Assembly: GCA_025998755.1 (NCBI GenBank)
Contig: AP024674.1
Span: 1,354,162 to 1,418,161, forward strand
Origin: Armatimonadota bacterium
Lineage (GTDB): Bacteria > Armatimonadota > UBA5829 > DSUL01
Direction of reading: 5' to 3'
DNA: 64,000 nucleotides
Positions 53,729-61,534 of this stretch are shown here, piece after piece; positions within the stretch are counted from its first letter, which is position 1, and each line of letters begins with the position of its first letter. A program made the position numbers and the translations under genes. The notes beneath the pieces were generated by a model. That model was not told where the DNA came from, did not search any database, and worked only from the letters and a program-made list of their open reading frames with translations.

Positions 53729-56037
53729 TTCTGAGTTGACGCCTCCCGGAAACGCCGCGCCACGGCCAGGAGCGATCCGAGCCCGGCCAGCGCAGAGCCA
53801 AGCCACAGCAGGCTGATAAGGGGTTTGGTGGAGACGCTCAGGCTGACGGAACCACCCGACCCGCTTTCGTTTTCAGCCGGGGGCAGGTCCTGTGTCTCCG
53901 GCGCCGCGCCTGCCGGTGGGGAATCGCCCTGTGCGGGAGCCACATTGATCAGCGCAGACGCCCTCAGTTCGCCTTGGCTGCCCTGCTCCATCGGGCCGTA
54001 GCGCTCGAACTGCACGTCCAGCGTTCCGACCCTTTGCACCTGCCCCTTCGACAGTGTGATCCTGCGCGGCTGCCCTTCCCTGGGAATGACGGTGATCTCC
54101 ACGCTGCCGGATTCCACGCTCATCCCCTCCAGCCGGACTGTGACGGACCCGTCCGGGGCGGAGGCGGGCTCGGGGCGCATCTCCCGGTCTCCCACCACAA
54201 TGGCCGGCGCCAGTTGCATGCTGCCTTCCAGCGGCCTGACGGCCGGCGATGGCCGACGGGCCATTCCTTCCGCAGGCACCATTTCATGGGGAGCGAAGTA
54301 GACGTCCGCCACCGCGCTGCGGTGGATGTAGGGCTTGAAGGCGTAGCCCTGACCTCCGGGCATCGGTTTGCCGGTCAGGAGGATGTGTCTCGATTGCTCG
54401 CGGCTGCGGGCCAGATGCAGATGGGCGGTCATTACGCCATCCGGAGTGGCCGCTACGGAGTCTAGCTTTATTGTCCATCCTAAGACAGATTTAGACTCTC
54501 CTGCCTGGAGGACGACCGCCTCCTCCGGGTGTCCCAGATTGCTTCCCGCAATGCCCACAAACATCAGGCCGATACCCGCGTGAGCCAGATATGCCCCTGC
54601 TGCCAGCGCCCCCGACGAGACCGCAGAAACGGCGAACCGCCATCCGTTCAGGATCAGCACGGCTGCACCCAGCACACCGAGCGACCACAGGGAGCCCTTC
54701 GCCGCGCCGAATACGAACAGAAGAAGCAGCACAACGACGGCGCTTGCGGTGACCGCCAGACCCTGGGCGTTTCTCCGAAGCGACGCAGATGCCGCTTTCG
54801 AAGCGCGCGGGGACCAGCTCATCAGCGGACACAGGGCGATAAGCAACAGCATCCCGAGGGCCAGTGGAGCCCCGGTTACATTGTAGAAACGCACCTGGAC
54901 TCCCGAGGGCCGGTCCGGAGAGAGCAACCCTGTGAGGAGCGGGGCGCTGGTTCCGAGCAGAACAAAGAATGCAATGATGGAGAGCACCCAGGAGGTCAGG
55001 TAGTGATTCAGCTCTTTGCCGTGGCCGTCCTCGATGATGGAAGGAGCAGGGATGCCGGAGAAGCGCCACACCAGCAGTGCAAGGAAGATCAGCGCCACCA
55101 CGCCAATCGCTCCGGCAAGCAGGCCCGCTACTCCAAGATCGCTGAAGCTGTGCACGGAAAAATCGCCCAGGACTCCGCTACGTGTCAGGAAGGTGGAATA
55201 CAGGATCAAGAGGTAGGTCAACAGGGCGTAGATGACATTGGGGCGCTGGCCCGTCCCGCGGATCCGCTGCAGGATGAGGCCGTGCAGCAGAACGGTTCCT
55301 GTGAGCCACGGCACCAGCGAAGAGTTCTCCACCGGATCCCAGCCCCAGTAGCCACCCCACCCCAGGGTCTCGTAGGCCCAGAGACCGCCCAGGACCAGCC
55401 CGGCACCCAGCGACAACCATCCCAGCGAAGCCCACGGCAGAGACAGGGTGGCCCAACGGTCCAGCCGGTTCGTCAGGAGTCCCGCAGCCGCCAGCGCGGC
55501 CGGCGCGCTGAACACCACGAAGCCAAAGAACAGCACCGGCGGATGGATGGCCATCCACGGATCCTGCAAGATGGGATTCAAGCCGGCACCGTCCGGCGGG
55601 GAGCCGTTGAGCGGCGCAAACGGAGAGTTGATAAGAAGCATGGCGGTCAGGAGACCCTGGGAGAGACACCAGAACGACATGGCGGCGGGCTCAAGATCCT
55701 TCGTGGTCCGCTTTAGAAACACACCGGTCCACGCTCCGATAAGCGCCCAGAAGAGGAACGAACCTTCGGGTCCGGCCCAGAATGCGGAGAAGATGTACCC
55801 CGGAGCCAGATCCCGCGAAGTATAGCCGTAGACATAGGCCACGTCGAAGCGGTGCGCGAACAGCAGCGCCCAGAGCACCACTGACGCCGCCGTGAACCCC
55901 AGAGCGGATATCAGATAAAGCCAGCCAGCGAGCGGTGGCGCCGAACTTTCACGTCTGAGGGTCGCTCGGAGATTCAGGAGGAATGACGCAGCCAGCGCCG
56001 CCGCGGCCAGCCAGAGGAACAGATCGCCTGCTGTCAT
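53725..56037 (-). CDS. ccmF: Cytochrome c-type biogenesis protein CcmF/CycK
   Basis: 770 residues from ATG 56037. It is the heme-lyase subunit that attaches heme to apocytochrome c. About 13-15 membrane segments are present. The Trp-rich heme-handling motif WGGYWGWDPVENSSLVPWL lies near residue 225, and conserved stretches include SAFWAGPEGSFLFWALI, DPWMAIHPPVLFFGFV and TFLTRSGVLGDFSVHSFSD. The periplasmic C-terminal part is longer than usual because of a Pro/Ser/Gly-rich linker before the last helix. No other ccm gene is in the window. The next gene starts inside its stop codon. Confidence 0.94.
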   Translation of the reverse strand: MTAGDLFLWLAAAALAASFLLNLRATLRRESSAPPLAGWLYLISALGFTAASVVLWALLFAHRFDVAYVYGYTSRDLAPGYIFSAFWAGPEGSFLFWALIGAWTGVFLKRTTKDLEPAAMSFWCLSQGLLTAMLLINSPFAPLNGSPPDGAGLNPILQDPWMAIHPPVLFFGFVVFSAPAALAAAGLLTNRLDRWATLSLPWASLGWLSLGAGLVLGGLWAYETLGWGGYWGWDPVENSSLVPWLTGTVLLHGLILQRIRGTGQRPNVIYALLTYLLILYSTFLTRSGVLGDFSVHSFSDLGVAGLLAGAIGVVALIFLALLVWRFSGIPAPSIIEDGHGKELNHYLTSWVLSIIAFFVLLGTSAPLLTGLLSPDRPSGVQVRFYNVTGAPLALGMLLLIALCPLMSWSPRASKAASASLRRNAQGLAVTASAVVVLLLLFVFGAAKGSLWSLGVLGAAVLILNGWRFAVSAVSSGALAAGAYLAHAGIGLMFVGIAGSNLGHPEEAVVLQAGESKSVLGWTIKLDSVAATPDGVMTAHLHLARSREQSRHILLTGKPMPGGQGYAFKPYIHRSAVADVYFAPHEMVPAEGMARRPSPAVRPLEGSMQLAPAIVVGDREMRPEPASAPDGSVTVRLEGMSVESGSVEITVIPREGQPRRITLSKGQVQRVGTLDVQFERYGPMEQGSQGELRASALINVAPAQGDSPPAGAAPETQDLPPAENESGSGGSVSLSVSTKPLISLLWLGSALAGLGSLLAVARRFREASTQK

Positions 56038-56157
56038 ACTTTCATCGCTTCCGGACGGGCGCGTGAATCGACGCAAGAAACCGGAAATGCAGCCCGCCTG
56101 CCGGGAGTTTGGCACGCACCCGGCCAGAAGTCAAGCAAGCGTCAAACGAAATGCGGA

Positions 56158-56754
56158 TTATCGGCTGGCGCGAGGCTCCAGGGTAAGACAGACGGAATTG
56201 ATGCAGTAGCGCTTGCCGGTGGGACGGGGACCGTCATCAAACACGTGGCCCAGATGGGATCCGCACCGCGCGCAGAGAACCTCAGTTCGCAGCATTCCGT
56301 GGCTCGTGTCGGTGCGATACTCGATGCGCCCATCGCCGGCGGGCCGGAAGAAGCTAGGCCAGCCGGAGCCCGAATCAAACTTGGCATCGGAGTTGAAAAG
56401 TTCCAGACCGCAGCCCGCGCACCGGTAGACGCCGGGTGTTTTCTCATGCAGGTAGGCGCCGGTGAACGGCGGCTCGGTTCCCTTCAGTCGCATGATGCGG
56501 TATTGCTCGGGCGTCAGAAGGGACTTCCACTCCTCTTCCGAACGGATAACCTTTTCCATCCCTGCATCTTTGGACATAGTTTGCTCCTGCAAAGCGGACG
56601 TCCCACAACAGCCTGCAGAGACCGCGCGGGATCCGGACTTCTGAGAGACCAACCGGTCCGGAGTTGCTGACGGGCCTGAATCCGGACGGCCGGACCACAA
56701 GAAAAACGCTGCAGCTCCGATCAAGAACAGGCTGGAGACGGGAGGCATTTTCAT
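56158..56754 (-). CDS. msrB: Peptide-methionine (R)-S-oxide reductase, with N-terminal membrane/signal segment
   Basis: 198 residues. Residues 1-59 include a hydrophobic segment ([16 protein letters not shown]) and would export or anchor the enzyme. The MsrB domain follows: [20 protein letters not shown], zinc-site cysteines in [11 protein letters not shown] and [13 protein letters not shown], and the catalytic Cys in [15 protein letters not shown]. It reduces methionine-R-sulfoxide in proteins. A second start, ATG 56577 ([13 protein letters not shown]), has AGGAG at ideal 6-base spacing and would give a 139-residue cytoplasmic form. Upstream of ccmF on the same strand, which fits repair of exported proteins. 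Confidence 0.92.
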   Translation of the reverse strand: MKMPPVSSLFLIGAAAFFLWSGRPDSGPSATPDRLVSQKSGSRAVSAGCCGTSALQEQTMSKDAGMEKVIRSEEEWKSLLTPEQYRIMRLKGTEPPFTGAYLHEKTPGVYRCAGCGLELFNSDAKFDSGSGWPSFFRPAGDGRIEYRTDTSHGMLRTEVLCARCGSHLGHVFDDGPRPTGKRYCINSVCLTLEPRASR

Positions 56755-56882
56755 CTTCCACTACCAGAGAATGTCATCGGTAAGAACGGCAACCAGGACC
56801 ACTCTGTTCCCGGAAGGGAGGGATAGCACAGGCGTCGAAAGGCTACGCAAGGGAGGTCGGGCCCGAAAGGAGCCGCAATACC

Positions 56883-58175
56883 ATGCCCGATACCTTGAAG
56901 GTCCGCCGCAGGAGCTTCCTGAAGGGAGCAGCAGCCTCGCTCGCTCTGCCGGTCATCGCCCGGGAGGGCGTCATCGCCCGGAACGGGAAACCTGGTGCGA
57001 ACGACCGCATCGTCATCGCGAACATCGGAGTCGGCGGAATGGGACGCAACCACATCCGCCCGGACTCCGCTGCGCTCTGCGACGTGGACGAAGACCGCCT
57101 GGCCGAGGCCGCAAAGCGCGTGACCGAAGGCACCCCCGCCCTCTACCGGGACTACCGCCGCATCCTGGAGCGCAAGGACATCGATGCGGTGACCATCGCC
57201 ACGCCAGACCATTGGCACGCGCTGATGACCGTGCACGCCTGCCAGGCAGGTAAGCACGTTTTCTGCGAGAAACCGACCGCCAAAACCATTCTTGAAGGGC
57301 GTGCAATGGTGAATGCCGCCCGCCATTACCGTCGGGTGGTTCAGATCAATGCACAGGGACGGTCTCATCCCAATGCCCGGCTGGCGTGCAACTACGTGCG
57401 GAACGGAGGGCTGGGCCGCATCCGCAGGGTGGATGTGTGGCATCCTCCGAACTTTCAGCCGGATACCTGGGGCGAGCCGCAACGGGTTCCAGCCACCCTG
57501 GACTGGGACATGTGGCTGGGGCCGGCACCGTGGGCTCCTTACCATCCGAAGAGGTGTCACTTCCATTTCCGCTGGTTCATGGACTACGGCGGAGGGTTCT
57601 TGCGGGACCGGGGAAACCACGCCCTCAGCATCGTGAGCTGGCTGACGGACAATGACGGCTACCGCGGCAGGGTGACAGTGGAAGCCAGCGGCACAGAGTT
57701 CCGCCAAGGGTTCTTCGATGTCCCCGCGACGCTTCACGTGAAGTGGGAGTTTGAGGATCCGGAGTGGACCCTCACCTGGACCCAGCCGGGCACTCCCAAC
57801 CCACGGTTCCCGGGAGACTGGGGAGCCACCTACACAGGCGAGCGGGACGATCTGGTGGTGCTGGCGGGAGACGGAGGCTGCGACGTGGAGCAGAAGGCTA
57901 AAGAATATCAGCCTCCATCCGGCGGATTCCACGCGTTTGAGAGTCCCGGGCACTTCCAGAACTGGCTGGACTGTATCCGCACAGGGGAGAGACCCGTGAT
58001 GGACGTGGAGATCGGGCATCACGTGGTGACGCTGTGCAACCTGGGGAACATTGCGTGGCGGCTGGGGCGCAAGGTGGTGTTCGACTTCTCCACAGAGCGG
58101 TTTGTGGACGACCCGGCGGCGGACCGGTTCCTGCACGAGCCCTATCGCAGTCCGTGGACCCTGTCTGGCTTCTAG
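56883..58175 (+). CDS. Tat-exported Gfo/Idh/MocA family oxidoreductase
   Basis: 430 residues. The N-terminus has a twin-arginine signal (VRRRSFLKGAAASLALPVIA). The Rossmann domain starts IVIANIGVGGMGRNHIRPDS; the family EKP motif is in GKHVFCEKPTAKTILEGRAM, and DAVTIATPDHWHALMTVHAC precedes it. The C-terminal alpha/beta domain carries WLGPAPWAPYHPKRCHFHF and GGFLRDRGNHALSIVSWL. Such proteins, abundant in Planctomycetes- and Armatimonadota-like bacteria, oxidise or epimerise sugars with NAD(P), but the substrate here is unknown. AAAGGAG stands about 11 bases before the ATG. A HEAT-like gene follows after 21 bases. Confidence 0.9.
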   Translation: MPDTLKVRRRSFLKGAAASLALPVIAREGVIARNGKPGANDRIVIANIGVGGMGRNHIRPDSAALCDVDEDRLAEAAKRVTEGTPALYRDYRRILERKDIDAVTIATPDHWHALMTVHACQAGKHVFCEKPTAKTILEGRAMVNAARHYRRVVQINAQGRSHPNARLACNYVRNGGLGRIRRVDVWHPPNFQPDTWGEPQRVPATLDWDMWLGPAPWAPYHPKRCHFHFRWFMDYGGGFLRDRGNHALSIVSWLTDNDGYRGRVTVEASGTEFRQGFFDVPATLHVKWEFEDPEWTLTWTQPGTPNPRFPGDWGATYTGERDDLVVLAGDGGCDVEQKAKEYQPPSGGFHAFESPGHFQNWLDCIRTGERPVMDVEIGHHVVTLCNLGNIAWRLGRKVVFDFSTERFVDDPAADRFLHEPYRSPWTLSGF

Positions 58176-58196
58176 CCGAGTCCGCGAGAGAAGGGA

Positions 58197-58724
58197 ATGG
58201 ACGTCCAGATGACAGCAAGGCAGTTGATTGAGGCCATTCGCGGCACCGATGCAGACGCGCGCTGGAGCGCGGCGGAAAACGCGGCAGGCGCCGGAGCGGA
58301 GGCCATCCCGGAGTTGGCGCAGGTGATGGACGGAAACGACCCGGAAAAAGCGAAAGCCGCGCGGGTGGCTATGGACCGGATCGCTCTGGCAAGCACGGCT
58401 CCCGGCGACGAGGAGCGGCGCAGGCAGGTGTCCGAGGCGCTTGCAGCCGTAGCGCGGGGCGATGGGGCGCTCGCCGCCCGCAGACATGCGGTCCGGCTGC
58501 TGGGGTTGGCGGGCGGTGAGGAAGCCTGTGACACGCTGGCGGCTCTGATCGGCCAGAAAGACTTGAGGGAAGATGCCAGGATGGCCCTCCAGCGCATCCC
58601 CGGCAAGGCTGCGGACCGCACGTTGGAACGGGCAGCAAGAAACGCGCCAGCCGGATATGAGAGCGCCCTTCGGCGCTCGCTCCAGGACAGGAAAGTCACC
58701 CGCAGGGACGCGGGAATCCGGTAG
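58197..58724 (+). CDS. HEAT-repeat-like protein
   Basis: 175 residues, nearly all helical, Ala-rich and without signal or catalytic motifs. Short repeats of about 30-40 residues (DARWSAAENAAGAGAEAIPE, ARRHAVRLLGLAGGEEACDT, LREDARMALQRIPGKAADRT) follow the HEAT pattern of paired helices, so a protein-binding scaffold is likely. It lies 21 bases after the oxidoreductase gene and is probably cotranscribed with it; HEAT-like proteins beside such oxidoreductases recur in related genomes, with unknown meaning. A strong terminator hairpin follows. Confidence 0.78.
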   Translation: MDVQMTARQLIEAIRGTDADARWSAAENAAGAGAEAIPELAQVMDGNDPEKAKAARVAMDRIALASTAPGDEERRRQVSEALAAVARGDGALAARRHAVRLLGLAGGEEACDTLAALIGQKDLREDARMALQRIPGKAADRTLERAARNAPAGYESALRRSLQDRKVTRRDAGIR

Positions 58725-58747
58725 AGTCCGCAACACAATACACGAAA

Positions 58748-58780
58748 GCTGGGCGGGGGTGACCCGCCCCCCCGCCCAGC
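58748..58780. terminator. Strong hairpin between convergent genes
   Basis: 12-bp perfect stem GCTGGGCGGGGG (58748-58759) / CCCCCGCCCAGC (58769-58780) with a 9-base loop, followed on the plus strand by CTGTTCTTTC. It ends the oxidoreductase/HEAT unit and may also serve the leftward PEP-CTERM gene. Confidence 0.7.
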
Positions 58781-58812
58781 CTGTTCTTTCCCGTCACCGG
58801 GAGTAACTGCGT

Positions 58813-59448
58813 TCAGCGTTTGCGCAGCCGCCGCCCTCCGATGACTCCGGCAAGCCCCAGACCCGCCAGCGTCATGGACATCGGCTCAGGGATCGGCTGG
58901 CACCAGGTATCTATTACCACCTGGTCCCAGTAGATCGACCAGGTAGCGCTAGGAGGCGCACCCAGGAGAATCCTCTCGATGTATGGATTCGGCTTCATCA
59001 CGATATCCCACCACGAATACCAGGTGAGATGGGTGGGATCCTGGCCAGGCACGATGCCACTGTCAACCACCTGCCATCCCGCCCGCGGCTCAGACTCGAT
59101 ATGGAGCTGCAGATCTGGAGTCACCCCTGCTGGAGTGCTATAGGTGGCCTGGATGCGGATTAACTTGTACGGATCCAGAATCCGGCGGTTCGGGATAGCG
59201 AAACTCACGTCCGGCGAGATCAACTGTCCGGGAGACACCCACTGCCCCTGCGTGAGCAGCGAGGGAGTGCCGTACGGATTGTTGACGTTTGCCGGTGCAT
59301 TGCCTGGCTGATCGAAAGTCCATTCCTGGAAGGTAGTGCCCTCCAGACCCCGCCACCAGGGCGGTCTGAGATCATCTGCGAACGCCGGAACCATCGCAAG
59401 AACGGCGAACAACACCGCGGCGAGGAAGAAGAAGCGTCGAGCGCTCAT
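58813..59448 (-). CDS. PEP-CTERM-sorted exported protein
   Basis: 211 residues from ATG 59448, with GGAGG 8 bases upstream. The signal peptide MSARRFFFLAAVLFAVLAMV ends near AFA. The body is beta-rich (FQEWTFDQPGNAPANVNNPY, PDLQLHIESEPRAGWQVVDS) with many Trp residues. The C-terminus IPEPMSMTLAGLGLAGVIGG then RRLRKR is a classic PEP-CTERM tripartite signal (PEP, hydrophobic stretch, Arg cluster). Such proteins are processed by exosortase EpsH/XrtA and placed at the surface or in exopolysaccharide. No exosortase is in this window. Function of the body is unknown. Confidence 0.88.
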   Translation of the reverse strand: MSARRFFFLAAVLFAVLAMVPAFADDLRPPWWRGLEGTTFQEWTFDQPGNAPANVNNPYGTPSLLTQGQWVSPGQLISPDVSFAIPNRRILDPYKLIRIQATYSTPAGVTPDLQLHIESEPRAGWQVVDSGIVPGQDPTHLTWYSWWDIVMKPNPYIERILLGAPPSATWSIYWDQVVIDTWCQPIPEPMSMTLAGLGLAGVIGGRRLRKR

Positions 59449-59605
59449 TCCCATCTCCTCCATTCTTTTCGACCTAGAAGTGTGTGAACGGATAGGCCAC
59501 ACCCACGCGGCTGCCAGCGTGGCCGCGCACGTGAAGCCCTGACGGGGGAAGCTAAAGGGGAAGCGACGTCGGATCGGCTTCCCACCCCGGCCCTCTCTCG
59601 CCATC

Positions 59606-59633
59606 AGAATAGCAGATTTCAGCGCGAAGTCAA
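59606..59633 (-). promoter_or_regulatory. Sigma-70-type promoter for the PEP-CTERM gene
   Basis: Minus strand: TTGACT (59628-59633), a 16-base spacer and TATTCT (59606-59611), with an A/T-rich stretch just upstream (about 59641-59675) that could act as an UP element. The start near 59599 gives a leader of about 150 bases. The same A/T stretch holds a small inverted repeat (ATGAAAA 59652-59658 / TTTTCAT 59668-59674). Confidence 0.5.
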
Positions 59634-59739
59634 GGGGTTGAGCTAAAAAAGATGAAAATGCTTTTCCTTTTCATACCTGCTGCCGCCAGACCCGGCGTTC
59701 GCCGGGCCAGCGACACCGCCTCCCTTGACACGCAGACGT

Positions 59740-59745
59740 ATAATA
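59740..59745 (+). promoter_or_regulatory. Candidate -10 box for the PhnP-like gene
   Basis: A perfect TATAAT at 59740-59745, 42 bases before the TTG start at 59788. TTGACA at 59726-59731 is only 8 bases upstream, too close to be its -35, and the properly spaced position (59717-59722) has no match. Confidence 0.4.
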
Positions 59746-59787
59746 GGCGCTGAACCTGACGCGACCCAAGGAAGGGAGACCGTTGCC

Positions 59788-60609
59788 TTGAAGTTCCAGA
59801 TCCTCGGCACCGCCGCCGCTGAAGGCTGGCCCGCACTGTTTTGCGCCTGCGACACCTGCCGCCGCGCCCGCGCCAGCGGGGGAAAGGATCTGCGCAGCCG
59901 CGCTTCTCTTATGGTCAATGACATCATCAAAGTTGACCTGAACGCCGACACGTATCATCACCTGGTGACACACGGACTGGATTTCTCGCGCATCGAGCAC
60001 ATCCTTTTCACCCACAGCCACAATGACCACTTTTCGCCGGGAGAGCTGGAATATCTCAGGGATCCCTTCGCCCACAAACGCACGAGGCCGGTCGTAGATG
60101 TCTGGTGCAGCCGGGACGTGGCGGAACTGATCCGGGAAGCCTACCCGGACACGGAACGCCTGGGGATCTCCGTGCACGAGGTGGTTCCATTTCGCACGGT
60201 GGAGCTTGGTGATGTTTCCGTGACGCCCATCGTGGCCTATCATCGCGCCGAGGAGCTGTGTCTAAACTGGATATTCGGGGATCTTGATAGAGCCGTCTTG
60301 TATGCCTCGGACACGGGGCCATACCGCGAGCCCACGTGGGAGTTCCTGGCCGGTGTGAAGTTCGACCTCGTCATCTCGGAGTGCACCGGCGGGTTCCTGC
60401 CGGATATGGAGACCCATCTGACGGTGAATACCGTCCGCCGGATGCGGGAACAACTGGACAGGATGGGCAGCCTCAATCCGGGCTGCCGCTTCGTGTTGAC
60501 GCATTTTTCGCACAACATGGGCATGCTGCACGACGAATTCCAGGAAAAGGTGCGGGAGGACGGCTTCCTGGTGGCCTACGACGGGATCGTGCTGGAGACG
60601 CAGGATTGA
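59788..60609 (+). CDS. MBL-fold metallo-hydrolase, PhnP-like
   Basis: 273 residues from TTG 59788, with GGGAG 9 bases upstream; the frame back to 59725 is not needed. The metal-binding signature FTHSHNDHFSPGELEYL (H76, H78, D80, H81) and the cysteines in FCACDTCRRARASGGKDLR resemble PhnP-type phosphodiesterases, which carry a structural zinc near the N-terminus. Later ligands are in VTPIVAYHR, LYASDTGPY and VLTHFSHNMGM. It probably cleaves a small cyclic or phosphodiester metabolite in the cytoplasm. Its stop overlaps the next start, so the two are translated together. Confidence 0.87.
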   Translation: MKFQILGTAAAEGWPALFCACDTCRRARASGGKDLRSRASLMVNDIIKVDLNADTYHHLVTHGLDFSRIEHILFTHSHNDHFSPGELEYLRDPFAHKRTRPVVDVWCSRDVAELIREAYPDTERLGISVHEVVPFRTVELGDVSVTPIVAYHRAEELCLNWIFGDLDRAVLYASDTGPYREPTWEFLAGVKFDLVISECTGGFLPDMETHLTVNTVRRMREQLDRMGSLNPGCRFVLTHFSHNMGMLHDEFQEKVREDGFLVAYDGIVLETQD

Positions 60610-60824
60610 CGGCTCAGGAAGCCATTCTGGAGATCGTCCGGATCTTCGACGAGGGCAACCGGGAGATCGAGCAGGTGCTTGAGCTCCACGGGATGCATTC
60701 GCTCAAGGCGGGAGAGATGGTGGAGAAGATCGAACGCTCAATAATGTTCCGGGTGGGACAGGTGGTACGCGAGTGGGAGAGATCCGACGCCCGGCGTCCG
60801 GCAGAGTCTCCCGACCTGCGCTAA
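60606..60824 (+). CDS. Small helical protein (72 residues) coupled to the PhnP-like hydrolase
   Basis: The TTG at 60606 overlaps the hydrolase stop (TTGA) and has GGAG 8 bases upstream. The product begins TAQEAILEIVRIFDEGNREI and contains EKIERSIMFRVGQVVREWER, so it is amphipathic and helical, with a charged C-terminus. No known family is recognised. The precise coupling argues that it is a real gene and perhaps a partner of the hydrolase. The convergent glycosyltransferase gene ends 12 bases away. Confidence 0.65.
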   Translation: MTAQEAILEIVRIFDEGNREIEQVLELHGMHSLKAGEMVEKIERSIMFRVGQVVREWERSDARRPAESPDLR

Positions 60825-60835
60825 GAGCCACGTGG

Positions 60836-61534
60836 CTACTCCCTGAACCGGTAGCGCAGGAGAGTCCACAGCGCCTGGAAGCCGTCCTTCCAGGTGATCT
60901 TCTTCCCCTCCTCGGCAGTTCGAGGCTGGTAGCGGATGGGAACCTCCACGATCCTGATGCCCCGGCGCAGTGTCCTGGCCGTAACCTCCGGACAGAACTC
61001 GAAGCGGCGGCTCTTCAGTCCAAAGGATTGCAGCAATTCGCGGCGGAACAGCTTGTAGCACGTGGCCTCATCCGTGATGGAGGCTCCGTAGAGCAAGTTG
61101 GTTGCCGCTGCAAGCACGCGGTTGGCGATATAGTTCGCCAGCCGCATCCGGGGCCGGCCGGGGCGGAAGCGCGTGCCGTAGACTACCTGCACGGACGGAT
61201 CCCGGAAAGGCTCCAGAAGTGCGGGAAGGTCTTCGGGGAAGTATTCCAGATCGGCATCCTGAATGGCCACGATTTCTCCATGCGCCTCCTCCAGAGCACG
61301 GCGGATGGCTGATCCCTTGCCCTGATTGACCGTCTGGCGCAGCACCCGGACGGGAGGACCGAACGACTCCGCGATCTCTGCGGTGCGGTCGGTGGAGGCA
61401 TCATCCACCACCAGAACCTCCTTGGAGACAGGCACGGCCAGCACGCGCTGGAGCGCCTCGCGGATGGTGGCCTCTTCATTGAAGGCCGGCACGATGATGG
61501 ACACGCGGGGCCGTTCGCTCAGGGGATCTCCCAC
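60836..61534 (-). CDS. Family 2 glycosyltransferase (dolichyl-phosphate-mannose synthase-like)
   Basis: 232 residues. The GT-A start RVSIIVPAFNEEATIREALQ and the nucleotide-binding VVDDASTDRTAEIAES are followed by KGSAIRRALEEAHGEIVAIQ and DADLEYFPED (the DxD region). YKLFRREL and PEVTARTLRRGIRIVEVPIR complete the DPM1-like pattern without C-terminal membrane helices. Such enzymes transfer a sugar to a polyprenyl phosphate, the donor for GT39/GT83-type membrane transferases, one of which lies directly upstream with a 16-base overlap. The start is GTG at 61534; an internal GTG at RVSIIV is possible. Confidence 0.9.
   Translation of the reverse strand: MGDPLSERPRVSIIVPAFNEEATIREALQRVLAVPVSKEVLVVDDASTDRTAEIAESFGPPVRVLRQTVNQGKGSAIRRALEEAHGEIVAIQDADLEYFPEDLPALLEPFRDPSVQVVYGTRFRPGRPRMRLANYIANRVLAAATNLLYGASITDEATCYKLFRRELLQSFGLKSRRFEFCPEVTARTLRRGIRIVEVPIRYQPRTAEEGKKITWKDGFQALWTLLRYRFRE

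Noticed and set aside
56751-58736. 661-codon open frame opposite the Gfo/Idh/MocA and HEAT-like genes
   Set aside because: High GC creates long antisense frames; both plus-strand genes have clear family motifs and ribosome sites.
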